DNA from: an uncultured Bacteroidota bacterium
GTDB lineage: Bacteria > Bacteroidota > Bacteroidia > Flavobacteriales > Flavobacteriaceae
Reading direction: 5' to 3'
Assembly: GCA_902526165.1 (NCBI GenBank)
Contig: CABZKA010000004.1
Span: forward strand, 1-64,000
Length of the DNA stretch: 64,000 bases
The notes beneath the pieces were generated by a model. It searched no databases. It was not told where the DNA came from and worked only from the letters and a program-made list of their open reading frames with translations. Of the stretch, positions 1-10,428 are shown piece by piece. Position 1 is the stretch's first letter, and the number at the start of each line of letters is the position of its first letter. The translations under genes were made by a program, and so were the position numbers.

Positions 1-658
1 CAAAATTACCATCAGGAATACAATTTATTTTGATTACCTCAACATTTAAAGCCTCAAGTAGTTTTGGAATAATAATTCCCCCACTTGAATTTATACCATC
101 AACTACGATTTTGAACCTTTTTTTTCTAATTATATCAGAATTAACATGTTTTAAGTTTAAAATTTCATTAATGTGAAGGTCATATGATCCTTTAAAATCT
201 TCGATTATACCTTGATCATTTGTATTAATATTAGATTTGATATCACTGTTTTCAATTTTGAGAATTTTATTAACGTCTTTATGACTTAAAAACTCACCTT
301 TTTCATTAAAAAATTTCAATGCATTCCAGTTTTTTGGATTATGACTTGCAGTAAGCATAATACCACCTTGCAATTTCTTTTTAATTATAACTAACTGAGT
401 TGTTGGCGTAGTATTTAAGTCAATATTTACAACATTTATTCCGTTGGAAGAAAGAGTGTCATTTACAATTTTTATAAACATCTCCCCAGACTCTCTTCCA
501 TCCCTTCCAACTGCAATAGCTATATTTGTACTTCCATACTTCTCAATTAAAAAAAGTGAAAAGGCATAAACAAATCGTGATAAATTTGTCGGATTTAGAC
601 TGTTTTCATCATCCCCTAGTGTCCCCCTAATTCCTGAAATTGATTTGATGAGTACCAT
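1..658 (-). CDS. glmM: Phosphoglucosamine mutase, partial (C-terminus beyond window)
   Basis: The protein begins MVLIKSISGIRGTLG and carries the phosphohexomutase active-site loop TASHNPKNWNALK near residue 105, whose serine is phosphorylated during catalysis. An N-terminal SISGIRG stretch with this loop is typical of the Bacteroidota enzymes annotated as GlmM, which turns glucosamine-6-phosphate into glucosamine-1-phosphate for peptidoglycan and lipopolysaccharide. Only the first 219 or so residues are present; the sugar-binding and C-terminal domains lie outside. The ATG start has an exact TATATTTG box six bases upstream. A phosphomannomutase role cannot be excluded from this half alone. 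Confidence 0.85.
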   Translation of the reverse strand, partial: MVLIKSISGIRGTLGDDENSLNPTNLSRFVYAFSLFLIEKYGSTNIAIAVGRDGRESGEMFIKIVNDTLSSNGINVVNIDLNTTPTTQLVIIKKKLQGGIMLTASHNPKNWNALKFFNEKGEFLSHKDVNKILKIENSDIKSNINTNDQGIIEDFKGSYDLHINEILNLKHVNSDIIRKKRFKIVVDGINSSGGIIIPKLLEALNVEVIKINCIPDGNF

Positions 659-664
659 CAATAT

Positions 665-672
665 CAAATATA
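665..672 (-). promoter_or_regulatory. -7 promoter box (TATATTTG) for glmM
   Basis: Exact match to the Bacteroidota -7 consensus TAnnTTTG, six bases before the glmM ATG. A TTG about 22 bases further upstream could be the -33 element. Such spacing would place the transcript start at or next to the start codon. Motif match only. Confidence 0.5.
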
Positions 673-748
673 CTAATTCAATGGTTCATTTTTGACAATT
701 TTTTGAACAAGAAAAGTCTTTTTTATCATTATATTGAAAGATTATTTT

Positions 749-3574
749 ATGCAAGAATATATTTCAATTACAGGATGCAGAGTTCATAATTTAAAGAATA
801 TTGATTTAAGAATTCCACGGAACAAGCTTATAGTTGTTACAGGGGTTTCTGGAAGTGGAAAATCATCACTTGCATTCGATACAATTTATTCGGAGGCGCA
901 AAGAAGATACATTGAAACTTTTTCTGCATATGCTAGACAATACATTGGTGGTTTAAAGAAACCTGACGTTGATAAAATTGACGGTTTGTCGCCTGTAATA
1001 GCAATCGAACAAAAAACAACAACAAAAAATCCTAGGTCTACTGTCGGAACCACAACTGAGATTTATGATTTTTTGAGATTATTATATGCAAGGGTATCAG
1101 ATGCCTATAGTCCAAAAACAGGAAAAAAAATGGTTAATTTCTCAACAGAGCAAATTATTGAATTAATTTTTTCAAAATTTGAAAATAAAAAAATATCTAT
1201 TTATTCCCCTGTTGTAAAATCCAGAAAAGGACACTACAGAGATTTGTTTTTAAATATCAGAAAAAAAGGTTTTTCTAAAGTTCGAATAGATGATATAACT
1301 CAAAATATCACAGAAGGAATGGAATTAGATAGGTATAAAATTCATGATATAGATATTATGATTGATAAGTTATCAATAAATAACAATGATAATTGTTTGA
1401 AACGTTTGGAGGAATCAGTTTCATTAGCATTATCACAAGGCGAAAACTCTGTACTTGTAATCGATGAGAATAATAATAAATATTATTATAGTAAAAACCT
1501 AGTTTGTCCAGATACCGGAGTTTCATTTGAAAAACCTGAACCTAATTCTTTTTCTTTTAATTCACCCAAAGGGATGTGTAAAGCATGCTCTGGTCTTGGT
1601 GTTAAAAACGTAGTTGATATGGACTTATTAATACCTAATAAATCTAAATCGATCTATAATGGGGGAATTACAGCATTAGGTTCATTTCAAAATACTTGGA
1701 TTTTTAAACAATTAGAAAACATCGCTAATAAATATGAGTTTAATTTAAAAGATCCAATTAAAAATATTCCCAATGAAGCTATGGATATAATATTAAACGG
1801 TGGGAAAGAGAAATTTAAGGTAGTATCAAAATCACTTGGTTTAACTAGAACCTATGAAATTGATTTTGAGGGAATAATTAATTTTATTTTAAATCAATAC
1901 TCAAATGCTTACAGCAAAAAAATTAAAACTTGGACAAAAAAATTTATGCGAACTATTGTATGTGATAAATGTAATGGTACTCGATTAAAAGAAAACACAA
2001 AATACTTTAAAATCGATGAGAAATATGTTAGTCAAATAAGTCAAATGGATTTTGATGAGCTATATGATTGGATAAAAAGTTTAAATATGAAATTGTCCAA
2101 AAAAAAATATAAAATTTCAAAAGAAATTATCTCTGAAATTTTAAAAAGAGTTGAGTTTATCAGAGATGTTGGCTTAAATTACCTTTCAATTGGCAGAGAA
2201 ACTAGATCACTTTCTGGTGGAGAGTCTCAAAGAATAAGGCTTGCAACACAAATTGGATCGCAGTTACAAGATGTTCTATATATTTTAGACGAACCTTCAA
2301 TAGGTTTACACCAAAAAGATAATCTAAAACTAATTAAATCATTAAAAAAATTAAGAGATCTTGGAAACACAGTCATTGTGGTTGAGCATGATAGAGAAAT
2401 AATGTTACAATCAGATCATTTAATTGACTTAGGTCCTGGGGCAGGTGAAAAAGGTGGTGAAGTTGTTTTTAATGGAAAAATAAATGATATAAAAAAAATA
2501 AGATCTATTACATCGGATTATCTATTTGACAAAGAAGAAATATCAAGGTCTGGTTTTAATCAAAACAAAGCCAACAAGAAATTAGTTTTATCAGGTTGTT
2601 CTGGAAATAATCTAAAAAATGTAGATTTATCAATTCCATTGGGAAAAATTGTGGGAGTATGTGGCTTGTCAGGTAGCGGTAAATCTTCTTTGATCAACAA
2701 AACATTATATCCAATTTTAAGTAGATCATTTTATAATTCAACAATCGATAATTTACCATTCTCAAATATTAGTGGAATTAAAAATATTGATAAAGTTATA
2801 CAGATTAATCAATCTCCAATTGGTAGAACACCTAGAAGCAATCCTGCAACTTATACCGGTTTGTATGGACTTATCAGAGAAATGTTTGCAAAACTTCCCG
2901 AATCAAAGATAAGGGGTTATAAAGCTGGTAGGTTTAGCTTTAATGTTAAGGGTGGTAGATGTGAAGAATGTCAGGGTGCTGGTATGAAGAAAATTGAAAT
3001 GAATTTTTTACCTGATATTTATGTGGAATGTGAGGCTTGTAATGGAAAGAGATTTAATAAGGAAACACTCTCTGTGAAACTGAACAACTATTCTATTTCA
3101 GATATTTTGAATATGACTATTTCTGACGCTGCAGTTGTTTTTAAAAATTATCCCAAAATATTATCAAAACTAAAGGTTTTAATCAATGTTGGGCTTGGAT
3201 ACATTAGGCTTGGTCAACAATCTACTACACTTTCGGGTGGAGAAGCTCAAAGAATAAAATTAGCTACAGAATTATCAAAAAGAGATACTGGTAAAACCTT
3301 ATATATATTTGACGAGCCTACCACAGGTCTGCATTTTGCTGATATTGACCAACTAATGAAGATAATTATAAAATTATCTGAAAAGGGTAATACTATTATT
3401 ATAATTGAACATAACACGGATGTGTTAAAAATTGTAGATCATTTTATTGAACTAGGTCCTGGAGGAGGTAAAAATGGTGGGAAAATAATTTTTCAGGGAA
3501 ATTTAACTGAAATGTTGAAAAATGGGGACACACCAACATCAAACATATTTAAAAAGGAGTTAAATTTAACTTAA
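749..3574 (+). CDS. uvrA: Excinuclease ABC subunit UvrA
   Basis: Damage-sensing ATPase of nucleotide excision repair that loads UvrB on lesions. Both ABC modules are complete: Walker A GVSGSGKS near residue 33 and GLSGSGKS near 640, signatures LSGGESQR near 490 and LSGGEAQR near 828. The second zinc module is intact (CEEC then CEAC). The first is unusual: it reads CPDTG where many UvrA proteins have CPxCG, followed by a normal CKAC, so one expected zinc ligand is missing. I chose the ATG giving [17 protein letters not shown] because it matches the usual UvrA N-terminus; an in-frame TTG fifteen bases upstream would add five residues. It overlaps the next start by one base (TAATG), suggesting translational coupling. 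Confidence 0.97.
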   Translation: MQEYISITGCRVHNLKNIDLRIPRNKLIVVTGVSGSGKSSLAFDTIYSEAQRRYIETFSAYARQYIGGLKKPDVDKIDGLSPVIAIEQKTTTKNPRSTVGTTTEIYDFLRLLYARVSDAYSPKTGKKMVNFSTEQIIELIFSKFENKKISIYSPVVKSRKGHYRDLFLNIRKKGFSKVRIDDITQNITEGMELDRYKIHDIDIMIDKLSINNNDNCLKRLEESVSLALSQGENSVLVIDENNNKYYYSKNLVCPDTGVSFEKPEPNSFSFNSPKGMCKACSGLGVKNVVDMDLLIPNKSKSIYNGGITALGSFQNTWIFKQLENIANKYEFNLKDPIKNIPNEAMDIILNGGKEKFKVVSKSLGLTRTYEIDFEGIINFILNQYSNAYSKKIKTWTKKFMRTIVCDKCNGTRLKENTKYFKIDEKYVSQISQMDFDELYDWIKSLNMKLSKKKYKISKEIISEILKRVEFIRDVGLNYLSIGRETRSLSGGESQRIRLATQIGSQLQDVLYILDEPSIGLHQKDNLKLIKSLKKLRDLGNTVIVVEHDREIMLQSDHLIDLGPGAGEKGGEVVFNGKINDIKKIRSITSDYLFDKEEISRSGFNQNKANKKLVLSGCSGNNLKNVDLSIPLGKIVGVCGLSGSGKSSLINKTLYPILSRSFYNSTIDNLPFSNISGIKNIDKVIQINQSPIGRTPRSNPATYTGLYGLIREMFAKLPESKIRGYKAGRFSFNVKGGRCEECQGAGMKKIEMNFLPDIYVECEACNGKRFNKETLSVKLNNYSISDILNMTISDAAVVFKNYPKILSKLKVLINVGLGYIRLGQQSTTLSGGEAQRIKLATELSKRDTGKTLYIFDEPTTGLHFADIDQLMKIIIKLSEKGNTIIIIEHNTDVLKIVDHFIELGPGGGKNGGKIIFQGNLTEMLKNGDTPTSNIFKKELNLT

Positions 3575-4248
3575 TGAATAAAGAAAATTGGATAGAAAAA
3601 TCACATGACTCATGGTCAGTATTTAAAATTATGGGTGAACTCGTTGAAGGATATGAAAAATTATCTGAGCTAGGACCATGTGTGTCCATATTTGGATCAG
3701 CAAGGACTAATGAAAATGATATATACTATAAAAAAACAGTCAAAATTGCGGAGAAAATTGTTAACATGGGTTTGGGTGTAATAACTGGAGGCGGACCAGG
3801 AATTATGGAAGCTGCAAATAAAGGGGCTCAATTAGCAGGAGGAATTTCAGTTGGACTAAATATTGACTTACCATTTGAACAAACACACAATGAGTTTATT
3901 GATTCAGACAAACTAATTGACTTTGATTATTTTTTTGTGAGAAAGGTTATGTTTGTTAGATATGCTCAGGCATTTATAGTAATGCCAGGTGGATTTGGAA
4001 CTCTTGATGAATTATTTGAAGCAATAACTCTAATACAAACAAAAAAAATTCAAAAATTCCCTGTCATTTTAGTTGGTACAGAATTTTGGGCTGGATGTAT
4101 GGACTGGTTAAAAAATAAAGTCTGTAATGATTATAAAAATATTTCATCCAGTGAAATGTTTTTATTTGAATTAGTTGATTCCGAAGATGGAATTATAGAT
4201 ATTTTGAATAAGTTCTATAATAAAAAAAGTTTCTCACCAAATTTTTAA
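3574..4248 (+). CDS. LOG family protein (nucleoside 5'-monophosphate phosphoribohydrolase-like)
   Basis: A 224-residue Rossmann-fold protein of the TIGR00730/LOG family. It shows GGGPGIMEAANKGA near residue 71 and PGGFGTLDE near 140, the pair that forms the phosphoribose site in these enzymes. Characterised members release the base from nucleoside 5'-monophosphates such as AMP or cytokinin nucleotides; the substrate here is unknown. Older databases often call this family lysine decarboxylase, which the motifs do not support. It is coupled to uvrA and followed three bases later by the barrel protein gene, so the three genes are probably one transcript. Confidence 0.9.
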   Translation: MNKENWIEKSHDSWSVFKIMGELVEGYEKLSELGPCVSIFGSARTNENDIYYKKTVKIAEKIVNMGLGVITGGGPGIMEAANKGAQLAGGISVGLNIDLPFEQTHNEFIDSDKLIDFDYFFVRKVMFVRYAQAFIVMPGGFGTLDELFEAITLIQTKKIQKFPVILVGTEFWAGCMDWLKNKVCNDYKNISSSEMFLFELVDSEDGIIDILNKFYNKKSFSPNF

Positions 4249-4251
4249 GGT

Positions 4252-7005
4252 TTGCGTCTTATATTCCCGCTGTTTATACTTTATTCAACCAATTTTTTTG
4301 CACAAAATAGTTATAAAATTCAATCTTATTTTAATCCGAAGGAAAACTTTATGGATATTGAGCAAAAAATAATATTTCACAATAAATCAAAAAAAGCTAT
4401 TAATCATTTAATCATTTACGATTGGAATAATTCATATTCTGAGAGTAACACACCCTTATCAAAAAAACTTTATGAAGAATATAACTTGTCTTTGGTTAAA
4501 TCTGAAAAGAAAAAAAGAGGATTAACAAAAGTAAGTAAAATAAGTTCTGGTTCTTATCCTTTAAATTGGAATAGAATTCCAAAATCCCCCGATTTAATTA
4601 AAATATTTTTAAATGAGGAAATAAAATCAAATCAAAAAATTGAAATTGATATAAACTACACATTAGTTTTTCCAAAATCAAAAATGTATGATTATGGTTA
4701 TGGAAATAATGGAAGTTATACAATTAAAAATTTTTTACTCAGGGTTGCTCCACATATAAATAATACTCATATTAAGGAATCCAACTTAAATTTTGATGAT
4801 CAATTTAATACAGCAGATCACATATTAATGGATATTAAAATACCTTCAAACTATACTTTTCACAGTAATGTTAATCATTCAGAAACTGAAATAGACAGAC
4901 TAAAAAATATAAACATTGAAATTAATAAAATAAAAGACCTCACTTTTTTTATTTATATGAACAATGAATTTGAAGAATTAAATAATGAATTTTTAAATAT
5001 TGTAACAAATGAAAAGAAAATTTTATCAATCAAAAATGAAAGTTTCCGAAAAATTCATACTTTCCTCTCAAAAAATTTTAATAATTATTCAAAATCTAAA
5101 TTATTATTAACTAAAAAATACTTAAAAGAGTATTCACTTTATCCTATTTCGGATGTTCCCACATATTTAAAGATTTTTGACCAAAATGCGATAAATGAGA
5201 TTAATCTATTCAAATTAGTGTTAAGGGATTTTATAAGATCATCTATTAATTTTAGTGATAGAAAATATTTTTGGGTAAGATCTGGAATGGAGTTTTATTA
5301 CTTAGAAAAATACATTTCTGAATATAATTTAAATACTAAAATATTAGGTGATCTATCAAATAATTTTTTAATCAGAAATCATGAAATATCAAAACAAAGA
5401 ATTAATGATATTTTCAATATCTCTCAGCTTTATGTAAAAAGATTAAGACTTGATCAAAAAATTTCAGAACAATCTCAAAATTTAACTAGGATTAATTACA
5501 GATTAATAAATCCATCAAAATCATTAAATGCATTTAAATTATTAGATCTATATGAAAAAAATTTAGCTGATAAAACATTAAAAACTTTAATCAATGATGA
5601 AATAGTATTTGATAATATTGATGATCTACAAAAAATATTTGAATTGTACTCAAATAAGGATTTAAGTTGGTTTTTTAGTGCTTACATAAATCTAATAGAG
5701 CCTTTAGATTATAAAATTAGCTTAAAAGAAAAAAAAATATTAATATCTGAAAAATCAAAAAATGAAATAAATATTCCAATACCAATAAGAAAAGAATTTA
5801 ATAATAATATTACCAAAGATATTATTCATTTAAAAGAAACTAATGAAAGCGAACTCAATTATCAAAACAATATCAAGAAAATAACTATTGATCCTGAAAA
5901 CATATTCGTTGATATCAACTTAAAGAATAATCATTTAAACTTCAATTCATACAGAAAAAAAATAAAACCCCGCTTTTTCACTGATATTGAATCCAGAAAT
6001 GAAAAACATGTATATTATAGACCGCAGTTTGGGTACAATTTTTATGATGGTTTCTTACCAGGTTTTACGTTGACCAATAGATCTCCTATATCTAAACCGT
6101 TTACTTATTTTATTTCACCATACTATGGTTTGAAAAAAAATAAATTAGCTGGTATATTAAGCTTTAATTTCAGGGATTTTATCAAAAAAAATATTATTGT
6201 GAACTATTATTTGTCAGCATCTAGTTTTCACTACAATGAAAATTTTATGTATAAAAAACTTACCCCTTCTATCTCTTATGTCAAAAAGGATCCTGATTTA
6301 AAATCAAATAAATATACTAGCCTTAGATTTAAATATTATTTCATCGATAGACCTGACAATAATCAAAGTGAAAAAATTAATAATATATATAGCTTTAATT
6401 TAACAAAAGGCAATCCTGGAGGGAAAAAAACTAAATTTATAAATTATAATATTCAGTACAACAGTGATTTTATCAAAAACTCGATTACATTTTATTATAG
6501 AAATTATTTTTCTGATTACAGGCAGTTCAGTTTAAGAGTTTTTGGGGGTAAATTTCTGAAAAACAATACTACAGGAAATCAAATTAGTTTTAATATCCAC
6601 AATTCATCAGATTTTCTTTTGAATAATTCTCTTTTAGGAAGGACTGAGACAGAGGGTTTTTTGTCACAACAATACATACGCCAAGATGGGGCATTTAAAT
6701 CAAGAATAAATCCTACATACGTTAATGATTTTATTCTTGTTTTCAACACTGGCCTGACAATTTGGAAATGGGTCGAGTTCTATGGGGATTTCGGTCTTTT
6801 CAAAAATAAAAATGTGAATATGCAAAACGGATATGACTTGGGAATAAGATTAAATTTTATTGAGGATTATTTAGAACTTTATTTTCCAATTCAATCATCA
6901 AATGGATTTCATCCTACTCAATCAAATTATTTAAATAATATGAGGTTTGTTTTGACACTTGATAGCCAAAATTTATCCAGATTATTTACGCGTAGATGGT
7001 TTTAA
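4252..7005 (+). CDS. M1-peptidase-like protein with predicted outer-membrane barrel, active site lost
   Basis: A 917-residue exported protein. The TTG start is the only usable one after the upstream stop that keeps the signal peptide (MRLIFPLFILYSTNFFAQ). Residues about 20-480 resemble M1 (gluzincin) aminopeptidases, including the tail pattern FELYSNKDLSWFF near 463. Where M1 enzymes have HExxH and the later WxNEG glutamate, this protein has LRDFIRSS near 324 and WVRSG near 341, so the zinc ligands appear absent. From about residue 570 on, alternating aromatic and polar segments and the final RRWF suggest a beta-barrel in the outer membrane. Function unknown; a scaffold or binding role is inference. 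A uvrA-LOG-aminopeptidase order is, from memory, common in flavobacteria. Confidence 0.6.
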   Translation: MRLIFPLFILYSTNFFAQNSYKIQSYFNPKENFMDIEQKIIFHNKSKKAINHLIIYDWNNSYSESNTPLSKKLYEEYNLSLVKSEKKKRGLTKVSKISSGSYPLNWNRIPKSPDLIKIFLNEEIKSNQKIEIDINYTLVFPKSKMYDYGYGNNGSYTIKNFLLRVAPHINNTHIKESNLNFDDQFNTADHILMDIKIPSNYTFHSNVNHSETEIDRLKNINIEINKIKDLTFFIYMNNEFEELNNEFLNIVTNEKKILSIKNESFRKIHTFLSKNFNNYSKSKLLLTKKYLKEYSLYPISDVPTYLKIFDQNAINEINLFKLVLRDFIRSSINFSDRKYFWVRSGMEFYYLEKYISEYNLNTKILGDLSNNFLIRNHEISKQRINDIFNISQLYVKRLRLDQKISEQSQNLTRINYRLINPSKSLNAFKLLDLYEKNLADKTLKTLINDEIVFDNIDDLQKIFELYSNKDLSWFFSAYINLIEPLDYKISLKEKKILISEKSKNEINIPIPIRKEFNNNITKDIIHLKETNESELNYQNNIKKITIDPENIFVDINLKNNHLNFNSYRKKIKPRFFTDIESRNEKHVYYRPQFGYNFYDGFLPGFTLTNRSPISKPFTYFISPYYGLKKNKLAGILSFNFRDFIKKNIIVNYYLSASSFHYNENFMYKKLTPSISYVKKDPDLKSNKYTSLRFKYYFIDRPDNNQSEKINNIYSFNLTKGNPGGKKTKFINYNIQYNSDFIKNSITFYYRNYFSDYRQFSLRVFGGKFLKNNTTGNQISFNIHNSSDFLLNNSLLGRTETEGFLSQQYIRQDGAFKSRINPTYVNDFILVFNTGLTIWKWVEFYGDFGLFKNKNVNMQNGYDLGIRLNFIEDYLELYFPIQSSNGFHPTQSNYLNNMRFVLTLDSQNLSRLFTRRWF

Positions 7006-7032
7006 AATTCACTAATTTAGAAGAATTATTTT

Positions 7033-9435
7033 ATGAAGCATAAATCTCTGACAAAATCAATTACTTATACTGATTTCAAAAAAGAAATTTTAAATGATTA
7101 CAAGACAATTGTAATAAGTCGTGATACAAGTCTTCTTGGTAGAAAAGAAGTATTAGGTGGAAAAGCAAAATTTGGAATATTTGGAGATGGTAAAGAGTTA
7201 CCTCAGATTGCAATGGCTAAGGCTTTTAAAAAAGGTGATCATAGATCTGGATATTACAGGGACCAAACTTTTATGTTGGCTATAAATGAAATTACAGTTC
7301 AACAAATTTTTTCTGCACTTTATGCAAATACTAATCTGAACAAAGAGCCCATGTCAGGAGGAAGACAAATGGGATCTCATTTTATGACAAATTATCTTGA
7401 TAATAAAGGTAATTTCATTGATTCAACAAACAAATACAATTCTTCAGCGGACATTTCTCCCACGTCAGGTCAAATGCCTAGGTTACTTGGTTTGTCCATG
7501 GCATCTAAATTATATCGTGAGGGAACCTTTGCTTCTAAAAATTTTTCAAATAACGGAAACGAAGTTGCATGGGGAACTATTGGTAACGCAAGCACAAGTG
7601 AAGGTCCATTTTTTGAAGTTTTTAATGCAGCTGGAGTCCATCAAGTTCCTATGATTATAAGCGTTTGGGATGATGAATATGGAATTTCAGTGGATAATTC
7701 CTATCAAACTACAAAATCAAGTATTTCCAAAGCTTTACAAGGCTTTAAAAGTGACAAAATGAACAAAGGTTTTGAAATTTTCACTGTAGATGGATGGGAT
7801 TATCAATCTCTGATTCAAATTTACGAACATAGCAGTAACTTTTGTAGAGAGAATCATATCCCTGTACTTATACATGTTAAAAATTTAACCCAACCAATTG
7901 GTCACTCAACATCTGGATCACACGAAAGATATAAAAATAAATCAAGGTTAAAATGGGAGTTTGAGTATGATTGTAACAGAAAAATGAGGGAATGGATTCT
8001 TGATAATAATCTTACAGATTTGAAAAATATTGAAAAAATTGAAAAAGAATCTATTGAATTTGTAAGATCTGAAAAAAGAATTGCTTGGGATGATTTTCAA
8101 AAGGATATGATTGATGAAAGAGATTCTTTTATTAAACTGGTAAAATCAGTATTAAAAGATCATAAGTCTAAGGGCTTAGCAGAAATTGCTAATTCACTAC
8201 TCAGAATTAAAGATTTGGGGCGAAAAGATATTTTGAGTTCAGCAAGAAAAGCTCTTAGATTAGAAAAAAGTATTGATTTTTTTGAAAAAATTAATAATTG
8301 GGTTTCTGATTACAAAAAAAATAGTCAACCTTTTTACAGCTCACATCTTTATAATGAACATGAAAATAATTACAAAAGTGTTAGCCCAGTGGCAGCTAAA
8401 TATGACAATGATTCTAAACTTGTTGATGGGAGATTAATACTAAGAAATAATTTTGATTATCTACTTTCTAAAAATCCTAATTTAATCTTTTTTGGAGAAG
8501 ATTCAGGCAAAATTGGAGATGTAAATCAAGGACTTGAGGGATTGCAAAAAAAATGGAGTAAAAACAGAGTTGATGACAGAGGGATCAGAGAAGCATCCAT
8601 TGTGGGAGAAGGAATAGGATTGGCAATGAGAGGTTTTCGTCCAATTGCGGAAATACAATATTTGGACTATTTGATTTTTGCACTTCAAATAATATCAGAT
8701 GACTTAGCTACTATAACTTTCAGAACGCTTGGAAGACAGATCTCCCCTCTAATTATTAGAACTAGAGGGCATAGACTAGAAGGTATTTGGCACTCTGGTT
8801 CACCGATGGGAATGTTATTAAACTCAATCAAAGGTGTTCGAATATTAGTTCCTAGAAATATGACACAGGCAGCAGGTATGTACAACACTTTACTTGAATG
8901 TAATGAACCAAGTTTAATTATTGAGCCATTAAATTCTTATAGATTGAAAGAAAAAATGCCTAGTAATATTGGTAAATTTAAAGTTCCACTAGGTGTAATT
9001 AATTACATTCAAAGAGGTGATGATATTACTGTTATTTCATATGGATCTACATTAAAAATTGTTGAAAAAGCTTGTCTTGAATTGAAAAAACATGGAATTT
9101 CAATTGATTTAATTGACATACAAACACTATTACCTTTTGATGTTGATAGTCAAATTATATCAAGCTTAAAAAATACTAATAAACTTGTTATTATTGATGA
9201 GGACTATGGTGGAGGTGCATCTGCATTCATACTAAAGAGAATTATTGAAGATCAAAATGGATACGAATTCTTAGACTCTAAACCAATAACAATAACAGCA
9301 AAAGATCACCGTCCACCTTACGGATCAGATGGTGATTATTTTTCTAAACCTTCTGTAGATGATATTTTTGAAGGAATTTACAATGTAATGAACGAATATG
9401 ATCCTAAGAAATATCCACTAAATTTTAAGTCTTGA
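7033..9435 (+). CDS. Fused alpha/beta E1 of 2-oxoacid (branched-chain type) dehydrogenase
   Basis: An 800-residue thiamine-diphosphate dehydrogenase in which the alpha subunit (about 1-420) and beta subunit (about 455-800) form one chain, a form common in Bacteroidota. It decarboxylates a 2-oxoacid and passes the acyl group to a lipoyl E2. The alpha half has the ThDP region GNASTSEG near 183 followed by SVWDDEYGISV near 213; the textbook E1 pattern is GDG...ENN, so the metal-site Asp and Asn look exchanged. The beta half has FGEDSG and an RxxGHRLEG stretch typical of E1-beta. Substrate (branched-chain or pyruvate) cannot be set from sequence. The gene for E3, lpd, lies at 48-49 kb; no E2 gene is in the window. 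The 3' end overlaps holA by 11 bases. Confidence 0.9.
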   Translation: MKHKSLTKSITYTDFKKEILNDYKTIVISRDTSLLGRKEVLGGKAKFGIFGDGKELPQIAMAKAFKKGDHRSGYYRDQTFMLAINEITVQQIFSALYANTNLNKEPMSGGRQMGSHFMTNYLDNKGNFIDSTNKYNSSADISPTSGQMPRLLGLSMASKLYREGTFASKNFSNNGNEVAWGTIGNASTSEGPFFEVFNAAGVHQVPMIISVWDDEYGISVDNSYQTTKSSISKALQGFKSDKMNKGFEIFTVDGWDYQSLIQIYEHSSNFCRENHIPVLIHVKNLTQPIGHSTSGSHERYKNKSRLKWEFEYDCNRKMREWILDNNLTDLKNIEKIEKESIEFVRSEKRIAWDDFQKDMIDERDSFIKLVKSVLKDHKSKGLAEIANSLLRIKDLGRKDILSSARKALRLEKSIDFFEKINNWVSDYKKNSQPFYSSHLYNEHENNYKSVSPVAAKYDNDSKLVDGRLILRNNFDYLLSKNPNLIFFGEDSGKIGDVNQGLEGLQKKWSKNRVDDRGIREASIVGEGIGLAMRGFRPIAEIQYLDYLIFALQIISDDLATITFRTLGRQISPLIIRTRGHRLEGIWHSGSPMGMLLNSIKGVRILVPRNMTQAAGMYNTLLECNEPSLIIEPLNSYRLKEKMPSNIGKFKVPLGVINYIQRGDDITVISYGSTLKIVEKACLELKKHGISIDLIDIQTLLPFDVDSQIISSLKNTNKLVIIDEDYGGGASAFILKRIIEDQNGYEFLDSKPITITAKDHRPPYGSDGDYFSKPSVDDIFEGIYNVMNEYDPKKYPLNFKS

Positions 9436-10426
9436 TCTCTGAAATAAATTGTAAAAGTTCAGAGTCATAATACTTGTCTTTTTTGAGTCCCTTTGACTTT
9501 GCGTCGTAAGCTTTTATAACACCGAGAATATTAACGATTTCCCTGAGGGAATAATTATTTGAAATCTTTCTGAAATCATCTAAAATAAATTGTTGATATA
9601 TTCCAGTTAGATTCGATATTTCAGTATAATTAAGTTTTATGTTAGATTTAATTTGAAATAGATTTAGGAAATAATTATGTAGGGATGCAAAAATTAATTG
9701 TGGTGGGTATTTTTTACTGTTTTCGGAAAAATATTTGGAAATTCTGAAAGCATTAATATAGTTCTTATTTCCCAACTCTTTTTGCAGCTCAAAAATATTG
9801 TATTCATTATTGATTCCAAAATATTTATAAATAAGCTCTTTCTCAGAAACCCCATGATGGTTCATAAGTGAAATTTTTTTTATTTCATTAGAAACTTTAC
9901 TAAGATTATTTCCTGTTCGTTCTTTAATGATCTCTACAATTTCATAATTAAAATTCAAATTATTTTCTTTTCCAATATGAACAATCCAATCTGAAAGTTG
10001 ATTGTTGTAAATCTTTTGGACTTCTATTAATCTTGCTGAACTAAAGACTGTTTTTTTTCTCTTATCAATTTTTTTACCGTTTAGACATAATAGAATTGCA
10101 CAATGATTGGATGATTTTTCTATAAATTTTTGAAATAATTCAAACTTATTAATCATTTTGTCAGCTGTTCTTACAATAATTATTTGTAAATCACCAGCTA
10201 GCGGATAATTATTTGCAACAGATAAAATATCTTCTACTTTAGAGTCATGATCATAAAAAACAAATTGATTAAATGATTTTAATTCAATTGGTATCATTGA
10301 TTTAAATTTTTCTACAAATTGATCAATAATATAAGATTGTTCACAGTTGACTATGTACAATGGATTTAAATTATTCTTGTCAATATTTTTTAAAACTTGA
10401 ATAAAATCCTTTGTACTTTTAATCAT
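9425..10426 (-). CDS. holA: DNA polymerase III subunit delta
   Basis: A 333-residue clamp-loader delta subunit, which opens the beta clamp (dnaN, in this window) during replication. The N-terminal region (PLYIVNCEQSYIIDQ) matches the HolA pattern of a degenerate AAA+ fold lacking Walker A, and the helical collar region around FELQKELGNKN and IKAYDAKSKG is typical of the Bacteroidota protein. Its ATG is two bases from the divergent ATG of the HsdR_N-domain gene, so both promoters must lie inside the opposite genes. Its end overlaps the E1 gene tail-to-tail. Confidence 0.9.
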   Translation of the reverse strand: MIKSTKDFIQVLKNIDKNNLNPLYIVNCEQSYIIDQFVEKFKSMIPIELKSFNQFVFYDHDSKVEDILSVANNYPLAGDLQIIIVRTADKMINKFELFQKFIEKSSNHCAILLCLNGKKIDKRKKTVFSSARLIEVQKIYNNQLSDWIVHIGKENNLNFNYEIVEIIKERTGNNLSKVSNEIKKISLMNHHGVSEKELIYKYFGINNEYNIFELQKELGNKNYINAFRISKYFSENSKKYPPQLIFASLHNYFLNLFQIKSNIKLNYTEISNLTGIYQQFILDDFRKISNNYSLREIVNILGVIKAYDAKSKGLKKDKYYDSELLQFISEIKT

Positions 10427-10428
10427 TA

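Noticed and set aside
3574-4248. Lysine decarboxylase
   Set aside because: An old family label; the GGGPGIMEA and PGGFGTLDE motifs are those of LOG-type phosphoribohydrolases.
8503-8888. Two short reverse frames inside the E1 gene
   Set aside because: They lie opposite a conserved enzyme and show no motif, signal peptide or promoter.
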